From NCBI GenBank assembly GCA_040403315.1, contig JBBAKX010000001.1:620001-684000 (forward strand): a stretch of 64,000 nucleotides of DNA. Direction: 5' to 3'. The stretch comes from CAMCXT01 sp040403315. Its GTDB lineage: Bacteria > Bacteroidota > Bacteroidia > M30B66. Positions 44,092-52,753 of the stretch are shown here, piece by piece; within the stretch, counting starts at the first letter, position 1, and each line of letters begins with the position of its first letter. The position numbers were made by a program, and so were the translations under genes. Below the pieces are notes generated by a model, which saw only the letters and a program-made list of their open reading frames with translations, did not search any database and was not told where the DNA came from.

Positions 44092-44191
44092 NNNNNNNNN
44101 NNNNNNNNNNNNNNNNNNNNNNNNNNNNNNNNNNNNNNNNNNNNNNNNNNNNNNNNNNNNNNNNNNNNNNNNNNNNNNNNNNNNNNNNNNN
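44092..44191. other. Assembly gap of exactly 100 N
   Basis: The fixed length is a scaffolder placeholder. The 25 bases left of it (44067-44091) equal the 25 bases right of it (44192-44216), so the contig ends probably overlap. Confidence 0.9.
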
Positions 44192-45521
44192 TATTGCAAT
44201 TCACCCATTGGTATTGAGCTCCAACCACATTTGCGGAAAGCGTTGGTTCGTTGGTTGTTACACTCACATTCACCGTGTTTATGGTTAAATTCAAGGTAAC
44301 GGTTGAATCGCAGCCTGCTGCAGAAGTGAGTTGAACTGAGGCTGAATTGTTGTTTGATGTGTATGTATTGCCATCAATCCATGTGAATTGGTTACATGCA
44401 GATTGAACATCCGTGCTTGTTGTTGGAACACATTGGCCCCATTTACTTAAGAATGCATCAAAGCCTCCAATGGAAGTAAGTGCGTTCACTTGGCTGCTTG
44501 GATCGAAGTCGGCTGTTTGAGTAAATGAACCACAAGTATAAATGCCTCCTATGGCATCGGTTGCTATACCGTAACTATAGTCTGATTCTGTTCCTCCCAT
44601 TACCGAAGCGTTGATAAATCCGCCATTGGAGTTTAATTTTATCACGAAGCAATCTTCTTGATTTGCCGTGTAATTCTCTACACCAGCATCAGGATTGAGA
44701 TCGACGGTTCCTTGAAAGAAACCAGTAGCATACACATTGCCTTGTGGATCGGTTGCGACTGCGTGGGTTCGGTCAAATCCAGTGCTTCCAATTGTTCGGG
44801 TCCATGCATGACTACCGTCGCTGTTGAATTTTACAACGAATGCATCATCCAATCCTGCAGATGTAACTGCAACATTAGGAAAAGAATTGAAAGTTGTAGT
44901 GCTTGCAAAGTGACCTCCGAGAATTGCAGATCCATTTAAATCAATAGCCATCGACAAAGCATATTCATTGCTAATTCCGCCAATTTTTTTTGACCAAATG
45001 AAATTTCCATCATTTGTTAATTTGAGCAAGTAGATATCATCAACGCCTGTAGCGCTCATGAATTCGGTTGCGGCACCTGGATTAAAATCGAGTGATGAAC
45101 CAAATGATCCAGAGGTGTAAACGTTTCCACTGGCATCACATTGAACTGCTCTTCCTTGCTCTGCAGGATTACTCCCCAGGTCAATATTCCAAACATAATT
45201 CCCATTGGCATCCAGTTTAAGGATGAAAATATCATAGCTTGTTGCTGTGAAGTTGTTCGTCGAACTTCCTGGATTGAAATCCACAGTTTCTTGAAAATAA
45301 CCAGTTACAAATACATTTCCATTTGGATCGAAACAAGTGGCCACTCCTTCATCAGGAAGAGAACTTCCAAATTTGTGCGCCCAAGCATAATCGCCAGTTG
45401 AATTAAGTTTCAGAACAAAGATATCTCGGTTGTCTGTAGCAGTTAGATTGTTCACGGCAGATCCGGGATTGAAATCTACTGTCCCATTGAAATAACCAGT
45501 CATTGAAATGTTTCCATCAAG

Positions 45522-45565
45522 AGATACATCCATTCCACTCGGCAGATACATCCATTCCACTCGGC
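45522..45565. repeat. Exact 22-bp tandem duplication
   Basis: The unit running from AGATACATCC to CCACTCGGC occurs twice with no spacer. Twenty-two is not a multiple of three, so it shifts the minus-strand reading frame of the SBBP gene. Removing one unit joins DRPSG to MDVSLDGN in frame. Confidence 0.85.
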
Positions 45566-46071
45566 CTGTCTTGACCAGAGCCTCCTATTGTTTTGCCCCA
45601 AATGAATGTTCCATTGGCGCTATATTTTGCGATGAAAATATCATCACCGCCAAATGCTTGTGCGAAGTTTGAAGAAGTTTCAGGAACAAAGTAAAAACCA
45701 GACTGATAGTAGCCCGTGATGTAGACATTGTTAGCTGCATCCGTTTTTTAAATGAATGCTTGTTGATTTGATGAATTTCCTAATCTCTTAACCCATTCAA
45801 ACTGTTGAGCTGAGCTTGATAAAAATACAAATAGAGAAAGTGAAATAGAAATGAGACTTTTCAAAACAGATATTGTTGGTTGAATGGTTTAACGGGTTGC
45901 GAAATTAAGTAATAAACAAGCTGGTCTTTTGCACCAATGAGTCTTTTGTTTATTGTGTTTCATCACATTCAACGAACTAAACAGCGCATTTCAAATTGAA
46001 TCATTCTAAACAAGACATGAAAAATTTGTGCTTGTCGGAGAATTCTAACTTTACGGCTTTAACGCTATACA

Positions 46072-46287
46072 ATGGAAATCGAAGTTCGCGACAGTAATGG
46101 TACTCTGCTGAAAGAGGGCGATACAGTTTCAGTAATTAAAGACCTTAAAGTGCGCGGTAGTTCGGGCATCATTAAACGTGGAACTACAGTTAAGAATATC
46201 AAATTGACCGATGATCCCGAAGAGATCGAAGGCAAAGTGGAGAAAGTGCACATGGTGCTCAAGTCTTGCTTCGTAAAAAAGGCCTAA
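46072..46287 (+). CDS. PhnA/YjdM C-terminal domain protein, without zinc ribbon
   Basis: A 71-residue protein matching the C-terminal domain of PhnA/YjdM (DSNGTLLKEGDTVSVIKDLKVRGSSGIIKRGTTVKNIKL, VHMVLKSCFVKK). The N-terminal zinc ribbon of full-length YjdM is absent, which is usual for the short form in many bacteria. Despite the old name, a role in phosphonate use is not established. Monocistronic here. Confidence 0.85.
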   Translation: MEIEVRDSNGTLLKEGDTVSVIKDLKVRGSSGIIKRGTTVKNIKLTDDPEEIEGKVEKVHMVLKSCFVKKA

Positions 46288-46550
46288 TCAATTCAATTAG
46301 TAAGATTTCTTATTTGTCAATTTGATAAAACTTGAATTTAGTCGCAAAATAATATTCCTGTGTACAATTCGTAAAATACGAGTTTGCATGTTGGAGTATT
46401 GGAAGAATTGCTGCGGATCTTTCGCGGAAAACAATCTTTCTTAACGACAAAAAGCGCAACATATTTGTTGTAATAGTCTCGTTTTCAATGTCTTAAAAAG
46501 GCAAGTTTTTGTTTTTGCAAATTCAATTCGTTTATTGCGAAAAAATTTGC

Positions 46551-47894
46551 ATGAAAAAACTGTATCTGTTGTTGTTTTCTGTGGGATTGGTATTACAGTC
46601 TTGCGAGAAAGAAGAATTGTTAATTGATGAAACACAAACGAATGCTGTTCATCAACATGACTATGAATTAAGAACCGCCGCGCTATTTCCTGAAGGCTTT
46701 GAAAGTGGTATAAGGACCTCTTACACTGCTTCAAATGTGAGTTTAGGAAGTGGACAGTGGTACTTTAGTGATGCATTGATCGGTACATCTTCTACCGATC
46801 GAAAAACTGGAACAAAATCGGCACGAATCAGGAATGCTGGTTTTATTCAAACGAATTTCAATTTGAATTTCGGGGTGAATTTTGTAACCGTACAACATGC
46901 TAAATACAGCACAACTGCTAGTAGTACTTGGCAGTTTCAGTATTCAACCGACAATGGTACTACTTGGGTTCAAGCAGGAAATACGGTAACAACATCTACT
47001 ACAAGCTTGGTCACTACGACTTTCACATTAAATGTCACAGTGCCAACAAGAATTAGGATTCTTAAAACAAATGGCACTGGTATTCTGAATATTGACAATA
47101 TTTTGGTAGATGAACCAGGTGAGAGTCCAACGAGAGACAGTCATCTTACCTTGGGAAACCCAAGTGATGCAACTGCAAATTTGATCACCCCAAGCAACTA
47201 TTTGCTCTCTAAAGTGCAATATGTTTTAAGCTACAACAATTCGAGAGGTTCTGCTAATTGGGTAAGCTGGCACATGAGCACTGCATGGAAAGGGCCTGCA
47301 GCGAGATGCGATTGTTTTGCCACCGACACACAAATCCCATCAAGTTTATACAGGGCACCTTCTACGAGCTATTCAAATTCTGGATTCGATCGCGGCCATA
47401 TGTGTCCATCAGAAGACAGAGATGGTTCATCAGCCGACAATGCAGCAACATTTTTAATGTCGAATATGATTCCGCAAGCTCCAAATAACAATCAAATAAC
47501 TTGGAATAATTTTGAAACATACTGCAGAACTTTACTCAATCAAGGCAACGAACTTTATATTGTTTCTGGAGGATATGGTTCTGGCGGGACAGGAAGTTTG
47601 GGAGGAACAACTTACACGATTGCCAATGGTGCGATTACAGTTCCTTCAAGAGTTTGGAAAGCGGTGGTAGTGCTTCCAATTGGATCGAACGACGCCGCAA
47701 GGGTATCATCTTCCACACGTGTAATTGCGATAGATGTTCCCAATACACAAACTGCAAGCAGCCAACCTTGGCAAAATTATCGAACCACAGTCGACAATAT
47801 TGAAACACAAACAGGATTAAATCTTTTTTCTCTTGTAACTGAATCGGTTCAAACGTCGATTGAAGCACAGGTCGATAATGTCTTGATTCCTTAA
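46551..47894 (+). CDS. Secreted DNA/RNA non-specific endonuclease (lipoprotein)
   Basis: A 447-residue extracellular nuclease. The lipobox LVLQSC (cysteine at about residue 18) indicates a lipoprotein. A beta-sandwich domain of about 150 residues (SGQWYFSDALIG, WQFQYSTDNGTTWVQAG, TRIRILKTNGTGILNIDNI) comes first, then the beta-beta-alpha-Me nuclease: SNSGFDRGHMCPSEDR with catalytic H283, and SNMIPQAPNNNQITWNNFE with the metal-binding asparagine. The start is ATG 46551. Likely role: degrading extracellular nucleic acid for nutrient. The 263-bp region upstream has no other gene I can see. Confidence 0.92.
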   Translation: MKKLYLLLFSVGLVLQSCEKEELLIDETQTNAVHQHDYELRTAALFPEGFESGIRTSYTASNVSLGSGQWYFSDALIGTSSTDRKTGTKSARIRNAGFIQTNFNLNFGVNFVTVQHAKYSTTASSTWQFQYSTDNGTTWVQAGNTVTTSTTSLVTTTFTLNVTVPTRIRILKTNGTGILNIDNILVDEPGESPTRDSHLTLGNPSDATANLITPSNYLLSKVQYVLSYNNSRGSANWVSWHMSTAWKGPAARCDCFATDTQIPSSLYRAPSTSYSNSGFDRGHMCPSEDRDGSSADNAATFLMSNMIPQAPNNNQITWNNFETYCRTLLNQGNELYIVSGGYGSGGTGSLGGTTYTIANGAITVPSRVWKAVVVLPIGSNDAARVSSSTRVIAIDVPNTQTASSQPWQNYRTTVDNIETQTGLNLFSLVTESVQTSIEAQVDNVLIP

Positions 47895-47920
47895 TCGCAT
47901 TGTTTACCTAAATTGTATGA

Positions 47921-47947
47921 GCCTCTCCATTTTGGGGAGGCTTTTTT
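47921..47947 (+). terminator. Intrinsic terminator after the nuclease gene
   Basis: GCCTCTCC (47921-47928) pairs with GGGGAGGC (47934-47941) with one G-U pair, followed by six T. Confidence 0.88.
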
Positions 47948-47972
47948 GTGTTCATGAAGCACCTGAATTAAT

Positions 47973-47980
47973 TACCTTTG
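47973..47980 (+). promoter_or_regulatory. Candidate -7 element of the ALDH7 gene
   Basis: TACCTTTG matches TAnnTTTG, 23 bp before the ATG. The nearest TTTG upstream is 24 bp away, too long for a canonical -33. Confidence 0.4.
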
Positions 47981-48002
47981 CGCCGCTCAAAATCCCTTCA
48001 CT

Positions 48003-49556
48003 ATGACAACAGCAACGCTTTCAGCTACAGACATCAGCCCGGTTCTAAAGAATCTTGGTATCGAACCCGAAAATACAGGTGTATCAACAGGTGCACAATG
48101 GTATGAAGGTTCAGGAAAATGGATTGAATCTTATTCTCCCGTAGATGGAAAACTTATTGCCAAAGTGAAATGTGCAGGAGAGTTTGATTATGAAATGGTG
48201 ATCAAGCAAGCAGAAGAAGCATTCAAAGTTTGGCGCTTAATGCCTGCACCTAAACGTGGGGAAATTGTTCGTCAGATGGGCGACGCTCTTCGTGAAAAGA
48301 AAGATGATCTTGGAAAACTCGTTTCTTATGAAATGGGAAAAAGCCTTCAAGAAGGATTGGGCGAAGTTCAAGAAATGATCGACATCTGTGATTTCGCAGT
48401 GGGTCTTTCCCGTCAATTGTATGGATTAACCATGCACAGCGAACGCCCGAATCATCGCATGTATGAGCAATGGCATCCAATTGGAATCGTAGGAATTATA
48501 TCAGCTTTTAATTTCCCAGTTGCAGTATGGTCTTGGAATTCAATGATCGCTTGGGTTTGCGGAGATGTTTGTGTATGGAAACCGTCATCCAAAACACCAC
48601 TTTGTGCAATTGCTTGTCAAAACATCATTCGCGATGTTTTGAAGAACAATAATATCCCTGAAGGGGTGTCGAACTTAGTGATCGGAAATGCTTCTGGCGA
48701 TCTATTAAACAACGACAAGCGGGTTCCAATGGTTTCGTTCACAGGTTCAACACGCATTGGTCGTCACGTTTCGAAAACTGTTGCTGAAAGATTTGGAAAA
48801 ACAATCCTCGAATTGGGTGGAAACAATGCCATCATCGTTACTCCTGATGCAGATTTGAAAATGGTTCTTGTAGGATCTGTTTTCGGCGCAGTTGGAACAG
48901 CTGGTCAACGTTGTACTTCAACTCGCCGATTGATTATTCATGAGAGCATCTACACGAAAGTCTGTGATGTGTTGAAGAATGCTTACGCACAATTGCAAAT
49001 TGGAAATCCACTCGACCAGTCGAACCATGTTGGACCATTAATCGATACCAAAGCGGTTGAGGATTACAACAATGCAATTCGTTTGGCTCAAGAAGAAGGT
49101 GGGAAAATCCTTGTTGAAGGTGGCGTACTTACCGGAGCTGGTTACGAAGGGGGTTGTTACGTGAAGCCTTGTATTATCGAAGCAGAGAACCATTTCCACA
49201 TCGTGCAGGAAGAAACGTTTGCGCCAATTTTATATGTAATCAAGTACAGCACAATTGAAGAGGCGATCGCACTTCAAAATGGTGTTCCTCAAGGGCTTTC
49301 TTCTTCAATTTTCACCACAAACATGCGTGAAATGGAATTGTTCCTGTCTACTGCAGGATCAGACTGTGGAATTGCCAACGTTAACATCGGAACATCTGGT
49401 GCTGAAATCGGAGGCGCATTTGGTGGAGAAAAAGAAACTGGTGGAGGGCGTGAATCAGGTTCTGATTCTTGGAAAGCATACATGCGCCGCCAAACAAATA
49501 CCATCAATTACGGCAGTGAGTTGCCATTGGCACAAGGCATTCAATTCAATTTTTAA
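48003..49556 (+). CDS. ALDH7-family aldehyde dehydrogenase (alpha-aminoadipate-semialdehyde type)
   Basis: A 517-residue NAD-dependent aldehyde dehydrogenase of the antiquitin (ALDH7) group. The catalytic cysteine is C304 (GTAGQRCTSTRRL) and the general base is E270 (ILELGGNNAI). Coenzyme motifs: ISAFNFPVAVWSWN, WKPSSKTPL, SFTGSTRIG. The ending GEKETGGGRESGSDSWKAYMRRQTNTINYG is diagnostic of ALDH7. The likely reaction is oxidation of alpha-aminoadipate semialdehyde in lysine degradation; ALDH7 enzymes also act on betaine and lipid aldehydes. The next gene starts directly after the stop. Confidence 0.92.
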   Translation: MTTATLSATDISPVLKNLGIEPENTGVSTGAQWYEGSGKWIESYSPVDGKLIAKVKCAGEFDYEMVIKQAEEAFKVWRLMPAPKRGEIVRQMGDALREKKDDLGKLVSYEMGKSLQEGLGEVQEMIDICDFAVGLSRQLYGLTMHSERPNHRMYEQWHPIGIVGIISAFNFPVAVWSWNSMIAWVCGDVCVWKPSSKTPLCAIACQNIIRDVLKNNNIPEGVSNLVIGNASGDLLNNDKRVPMVSFTGSTRIGRHVSKTVAERFGKTILELGGNNAIIVTPDADLKMVLVGSVFGAVGTAGQRCTSTRRLIIHESIYTKVCDVLKNAYAQLQIGNPLDQSNHVGPLIDTKAVEDYNNAIRLAQEEGGKILVEGGVLTGAGYEGGCYVKPCIIEAENHFHIVQEETFAPILYVIKYSTIEEAIALQNGVPQGLSSSIFTTNMREMELFLSTAGSDCGIANVNIGTSGAEIGGAFGGEKETGGGRESGSDSWKAYMRRQTNTINYGSELPLAQGIQFNF

Positions 49557-50114
49557 TTGAAAATAGGTATCCTATATAGTCTCTTTTTTCTGCTGGTTTT
49601 GAGTACTTCATGCCAGCATGAAAAAGTGCGGGATTTGCAAAGTGCTTATTTCGATAACCCTTCGTTTTTTGAGGCTGAAATTACGCGCCTCAACAAATCA
49701 AAAATGGGGGCAATCAAACAATTAAAGGCTGGCGAAAATACTGGACAGGCACGTGTTCCTTCGATTGATTGGGCAAAGGAATTAGAAATTTTTAGGCAAA
49801 TAGATTTGAATAAAGCGGTTTACTCTGGCAAGTTCAAAGAAAATACTAACAGCAATGAGATGCTCGGGATCAACTCTCTCGACCGTATTCAAAACAACAT
49901 TAACATCGTAAATTACACGAAAGCCACCGATCTTTCTTCCAAAATTATTTGGTTACAGGCTACCAAAAAAGATGTTTCCATCTTTACTGAAACTACTACC
50001 CACTGGCGCTATGTACCCGATAGTGGTTATACAATCCGCGGAGAAGAAAGGATAAAAGGCTTGATTACCAATGCTTTTGAGGTTTCTGCGGTGTTCGAGC
50101 CAGCTACAAACTAA
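49557..50114 (+). CDS. Lipoprotein of unknown function
   Basis: A 185-residue protein with a lipobox at LSTSCQH (cysteine at about residue 19). The mature N-terminus (AYFDNPSFFEAEITRLNKSKMG) matches a pattern common in Bacteroidota lipoproteins; the rest is mixed alpha/beta (THWRYVPDSGYTIRGEERIKGL). The TTG start follows the ALDH7 stop with no gap, so it is co-translated. Function unknown. Confidence 0.72.
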   Translation: MKIGILYSLFFLLVLSTSCQHEKVRDLQSAYFDNPSFFEAEITRLNKSKMGAIKQLKAGENTGQARVPSIDWAKELEIFRQIDLNKAVYSGKFKENTNSNEMLGINSLDRIQNNINIVNYTKATDLSSKIIWLQATKKDVSIFTETTTHWRYVPDSGYTIRGEERIKGLITNAFEVSAVFEPATN

Positions 50115-50129
50115 TTATCTCCAGACCTT

Positions 50130-51398
50130 ATGTTGAACATCATTATTCTGGTTTTCGTTGTGGGCTATTTAGCTATTGCATTTGAACACCCACTTAAAGT
50201 TAACAAAACTGGAACTGCGCTTTTGATGGGGATTCTGATGTGGACCCTATACAAAGTTTTTTGGCCCGAAGCCGCAGTCGAATCGGAACTTGGTCATCAC
50301 ATAGAAGCCATTTCAGGTATTCTTTTCTTTTTAATGGGTGCAATGACCATCGTTGAAATTGTTGATGCGCACGATGGCTTTAATCTGATTACCAATCGCA
50401 TTAAAACAAGAAGCAAAATCCAATTACTCTGGATCATTTCAATCCTCACCTTTTTCCTGTCGGCGGTGTTAGATAATTTAACCACAGCCATCGTTATGGT
50501 ATCATTGGTCCGAAAAATTGTAGAGGAAAAAGACCAAAGATTGTTTTATTCTGGAATGATCGTTATTGCGGCAAATGCAGGTGGCGCATGGTCGCCAATC
50601 GGAGATGTTACCACCACAATGCTTTGGATTGGAGGCCAAATAACCACTGTAAATATTGTTACTTCACTTTTAATTCCAAGTATTGTTTGTCTTGCTGTGC
50701 CTTTAATTTACGTTACATTTTTTGAGCGTAAAATGCTTTCAGGCCAATTAAAAGCGATAAACAAGAAATCTATTTCAAAAGAAAATCTTCTCATATTTTG
50801 TCTCGGAATTGGCGGGTTGTTATTTGTGCCAATATTTAAGCAAATCACCCATTTGCCGCCATACGTTGGCATTTTGTTTATGCTCGGTTTAGTTTGGGCG
50901 GCTGCCGATATTATCCATAGAAAAAAAGGTGCTGAAGACCGAATGAAGTTAAGTGCTTCTCAAGCGCTTATGCGAATCGACATGTCGAGTATTTTATTCT
51001 TTCTAGGAATTTTACTGGGCGTTGCAGCATTAGAATCGCTGCATGTTTTAGAAGAATTGTCGGCTTGGCTAGATCAAACCTTAGGAAATCAAGATCTGAT
51101 TGTCGTTTTAATTGGATTGCTTTCGGCTATCGTGGATAATGTGCCATTGGTGGCTGCAACCATGGGAATGTACGATTTGAGCGTATTCCCTGCCGACTCA
51201 AAACTTTGGGAATTTATAGCCTATTGCGCAGGTACAGGCGGAAGTGTTTTGATCATTGGTTCCGCTGCTGGCGTTGCCGTGATGGGAATCGAGAAAATCG
51301 ATTTTATCTGGTATTTAAAGAAAATGAGTTTTATAGCCTTGCTTGGATATTTAGCCGGAGCAGGAACTTATCTGCTTATTTACCCTCTTCTGCACTAA
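50130..51398 (+). CDS. nhaD: NhaD-type sodium:proton antiporter
   Basis: A 422-residue antiporter of the NhaD/ion-transporter superfamily with about 12 membrane segments. Signatures: FLMGAMTIVEIVDAHDGFNLI, LSAVLDNLTTAIVMVSL, NAGGAWSPIGDVTTTMLWIGG, and in the second half LSAIVDNVPLVAATMGMYDL and CAGTGGSVLIIGSAAGVAVMG. It exports Na+ (or Li+) in exchange for protons, consistent with a marine or saline setting. Third gene of the ALDH7-lipoprotein-nhaD run. Confidence 0.93.
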   Translation: MLNIIILVFVVGYLAIAFEHPLKVNKTGTALLMGILMWTLYKVFWPEAAVESELGHHIEAISGILFFLMGAMTIVEIVDAHDGFNLITNRIKTRSKIQLLWIISILTFFLSAVLDNLTTAIVMVSLVRKIVEEKDQRLFYSGMIVIAANAGGAWSPIGDVTTTMLWIGGQITTVNIVTSLLIPSIVCLAVPLIYVTFFERKMLSGQLKAINKKSISKENLLIFCLGIGGLLFVPIFKQITHLPPYVGILFMLGLVWAAADIIHRKKGAEDRMKLSASQALMRIDMSSILFFLGILLGVAALESLHVLEELSAWLDQTLGNQDLIVVLIGLLSAIVDNVPLVAATMGMYDLSVFPADSKLWEFIAYCAGTGGSVLIIGSAAGVAVMGIEKIDFIWYLKKMSFIALLGYLAGAGTYLLIYPLLH

Positions 51399-51403
51399 AA
51401 GAA

Positions 51404-51435
51404 AAAGGCTCCGATGAATAATCACCGAAGCCTTT
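51404..51435. terminator. Bidirectional terminator between nhaD and the starch-binding gene
   Basis: AAAGGCTCCGATGA (51404-51417) pairs with TCACCGAAGCCTTT (51422-51435) with two mismatches and a 4-nt loop. A and T tracts on both sides suit the two convergent genes. Confidence 0.75.
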
Positions 51436-51455
51436 AAAAGGAGAACTAATTTATC

Positions 51456-52466
51456 TTAGTTGAAGATCAATTTGCTTGTTGAAACGTTGCCTTCTTTCTC
51501 AATTTGAAGGATGTAGATTCCTGCTGGAAAATCGTTACGCTCAATAATCATTTGTTGAACTTGATTGTTTGCTGCCATCACACGACGACCAGTCATATCG
51601 GTCATTACAACATTGAATTTCGCGTTTGGCTGATTGAAACGTAAAATGGCTGATTCGTTTGCTGGATTAGGCATAAGAACGAATCCTGATTCCACTAAAT
51701 TTTCGGTTGAAACAGTAACACACAATTCATCGCAAGTACTGAAACACAATACAACTTCTTGAGGCACTCCTTGTGTAACCGTAACTTGACGGTTCAAGTC
51801 GGTTCCAATACCACATCCTGGAGGAACAGTTTCCACGCTTCCCCAAGTTGGGCCATTGGTATACTTGAACAAATAAGTGCCAGAAGGAACCCAAGTTTGA
51901 ATAGTGTAAATCTGCTCTACATCAAATGGCATGAAGTCAATCATACGGGTAATGCCTGGAGTCCAGTTTGATGGAAATCCTGCAGCAGTTTGAAAGTCTC
52001 CAGCTACAAAAACACCTAGGTCGTTTGGTGTGAAAAATTGAAGATTAACGCTAAACTCCAACAACTCTTTCCCTTCCGGCGCTGAGCCTGAAAAAAGAAA
52101 AGCTTCGATTGTCGTGTCGCTGAAAACAGGTGTGTAACGGTTCTCTGTTCCTGAATAAGTGCTCGCTGTTGGCACATTTTCCCCATCATTCAATGTATTT
52201 CCATTGAAAAACTTGTATTGATAAATACCTTCTGGAAGATTTACTGTGGTAGTATAAATTGTTGAAGAGCCTTCCTGAACAAGCACATTGTCGCCAGGAT
52301 TAAAATCGGCTTGGCCAATAGAACTTTGAAAATCACCAGCAACCGAAACGCCATTTGCACTCGGCGTTACACCTGCCATATTTACCCTGAAGGTAACATT
52401 GTACTGAGCCTGGGTTTGGATAAATCCAGCAACAATTGAGAAAAGTAGGAGTAAACGTTGTTTCAT
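51456..52466 (-). CDS. Secreted starch-binding protein with T9SS type A sorting domain
   Basis: A 336-residue protein. Signal peptide MKQRLLLLFSIVAGFIQTQAQ. Two carbohydrate-binding-like Ig modules follow: YNVTFRVNMAGVTPSANGVSVAGDF with IYQYKFFNGNTLNDGEN, and FSVNLQFFTPNDLGVFVAGDF with TYLFKYTNGPTWGSVE. They resemble the SusE/F or CBM20/48 type folds. The type A sorting domain (FVLMPNPANESAILRF, GIYILQIEKEG) ends the protein. It is divergent from the amylase and probably binds alpha-glucan at the surface. The start is ATG 52466. Confidence 0.8.
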   Translation of the reverse strand: MKQRLLLLFSIVAGFIQTQAQYNVTFRVNMAGVTPSANGVSVAGDFQSSIGQADFNPGDNVLVQEGSSTIYTTTVNLPEGIYQYKFFNGNTLNDGENVPTASTYSGTENRYTPVFSDTTIEAFLFSGSAPEGKELLEFSVNLQFFTPNDLGVFVAGDFQTAAGFPSNWTPGITRMIDFMPFDVEQIYTIQTWVPSGTYLFKYTNGPTWGSVETVPPGCGIGTDLNRQVTVTQGVPQEVVLCFSTCDELCVTVSTENLVESGFVLMPNPANESAILRFNQPNAKFNVVMTDMTGRRVMAANNQVQQMIIERNDFPAGIYILQIEKEGNVSTSKLIFN

Positions 52467-52565
52467 AGGAATTTGATTTAGATTGATTCTCAACGAAATT
52501 CAATCTTTCTACATGGATTAATTTGAAGTCAATCATTTAATTTTCACCATACAGTTGTTAATCAA

Positions 52566-52718
52566 TTAGGCTCAATATATTAGGCTCAATGTCCACATTT
52601 AAGCATGTTAATTTAACAATTTTTTAACCTTATTCGAATTTTATCATGCTGATTATGTGGATTATACTAGCGTTAACGCTATTCACCCAATCTCATATAG
52701 TGTAGAAATAACACTATA
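52566..52718. promoter_or_regulatory. Divergent control region of the starch locus
   Basis: A 287-bp gene-free region (52467-52753) carries several symmetric elements. TTAGGCTCAAT is directly repeated (52566-52576, 52580-52590), 14 bp apart. TAGCGTTAACGCTA (52668-52681) is a perfect 14-bp palindrome. TATAGTGT and ACACTATA (52696-52703, 52711-52718) form an inverted repeat with a 7-bp spacer. The palindrome is a candidate site for a LacI-family or similar regulator, which is not in the window. Confidence 0.5.
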
Positions 52719-52753
52719 GTTTTTATCTTCGGTACTTGAAAACGTTGAACCAT

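Larger units (their letters stand above)
43678..45864 (-). pseudogene. SBBP-repeat T9SS type A protein, broken by stop, duplication and gap
   Basis: A single gene is recognisable across this span on the minus strand. It begins with a signal peptide from TTG 45864 (KSLISISLSLFVFLSSSAQ), then SBBP beta-propeller repeats of about 60 residues (GNVYATGFFQGTVDLNPDAG, DDIYLLKLTNDGNFIWSKKIGG). A middle Ig-like part (VVGAQYQWVNCNNNF, SSGSYAVVISSNGCTD) follows, and the C-terminal type A sorting domain with IFPNPSNGNFQISS. Three defects appear: an in-frame TAA at 45748-45750, an exact 22-bp tandem duplication (45522-45543 and 45544-45565) that shifts the frame, and a 100-N gap. The gap is probably false (see findings). 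The stop and duplication may be real decay or assembly error near a contig end. Confidence 0.7.

Noticed and set aside
44035..44299. Short plus-strand frames running through the Ns
   Set aside because: They exist only because N is read as open; the sequence on both sides belongs to the minus-strand SBBP gene.
45522..45565. CRISPR-like repeat
   Set aside because: Only two adjacent copies with no spacer, within a coding sequence; no cas genes in the window.
46551..47894. Non-specific nuclease as a secreted toxin with immunity gene
   Set aside because: It has a lipobox and a beta-sandwich domain, no polymorphic-toxin N-terminus, and no adjacent small immunity gene.
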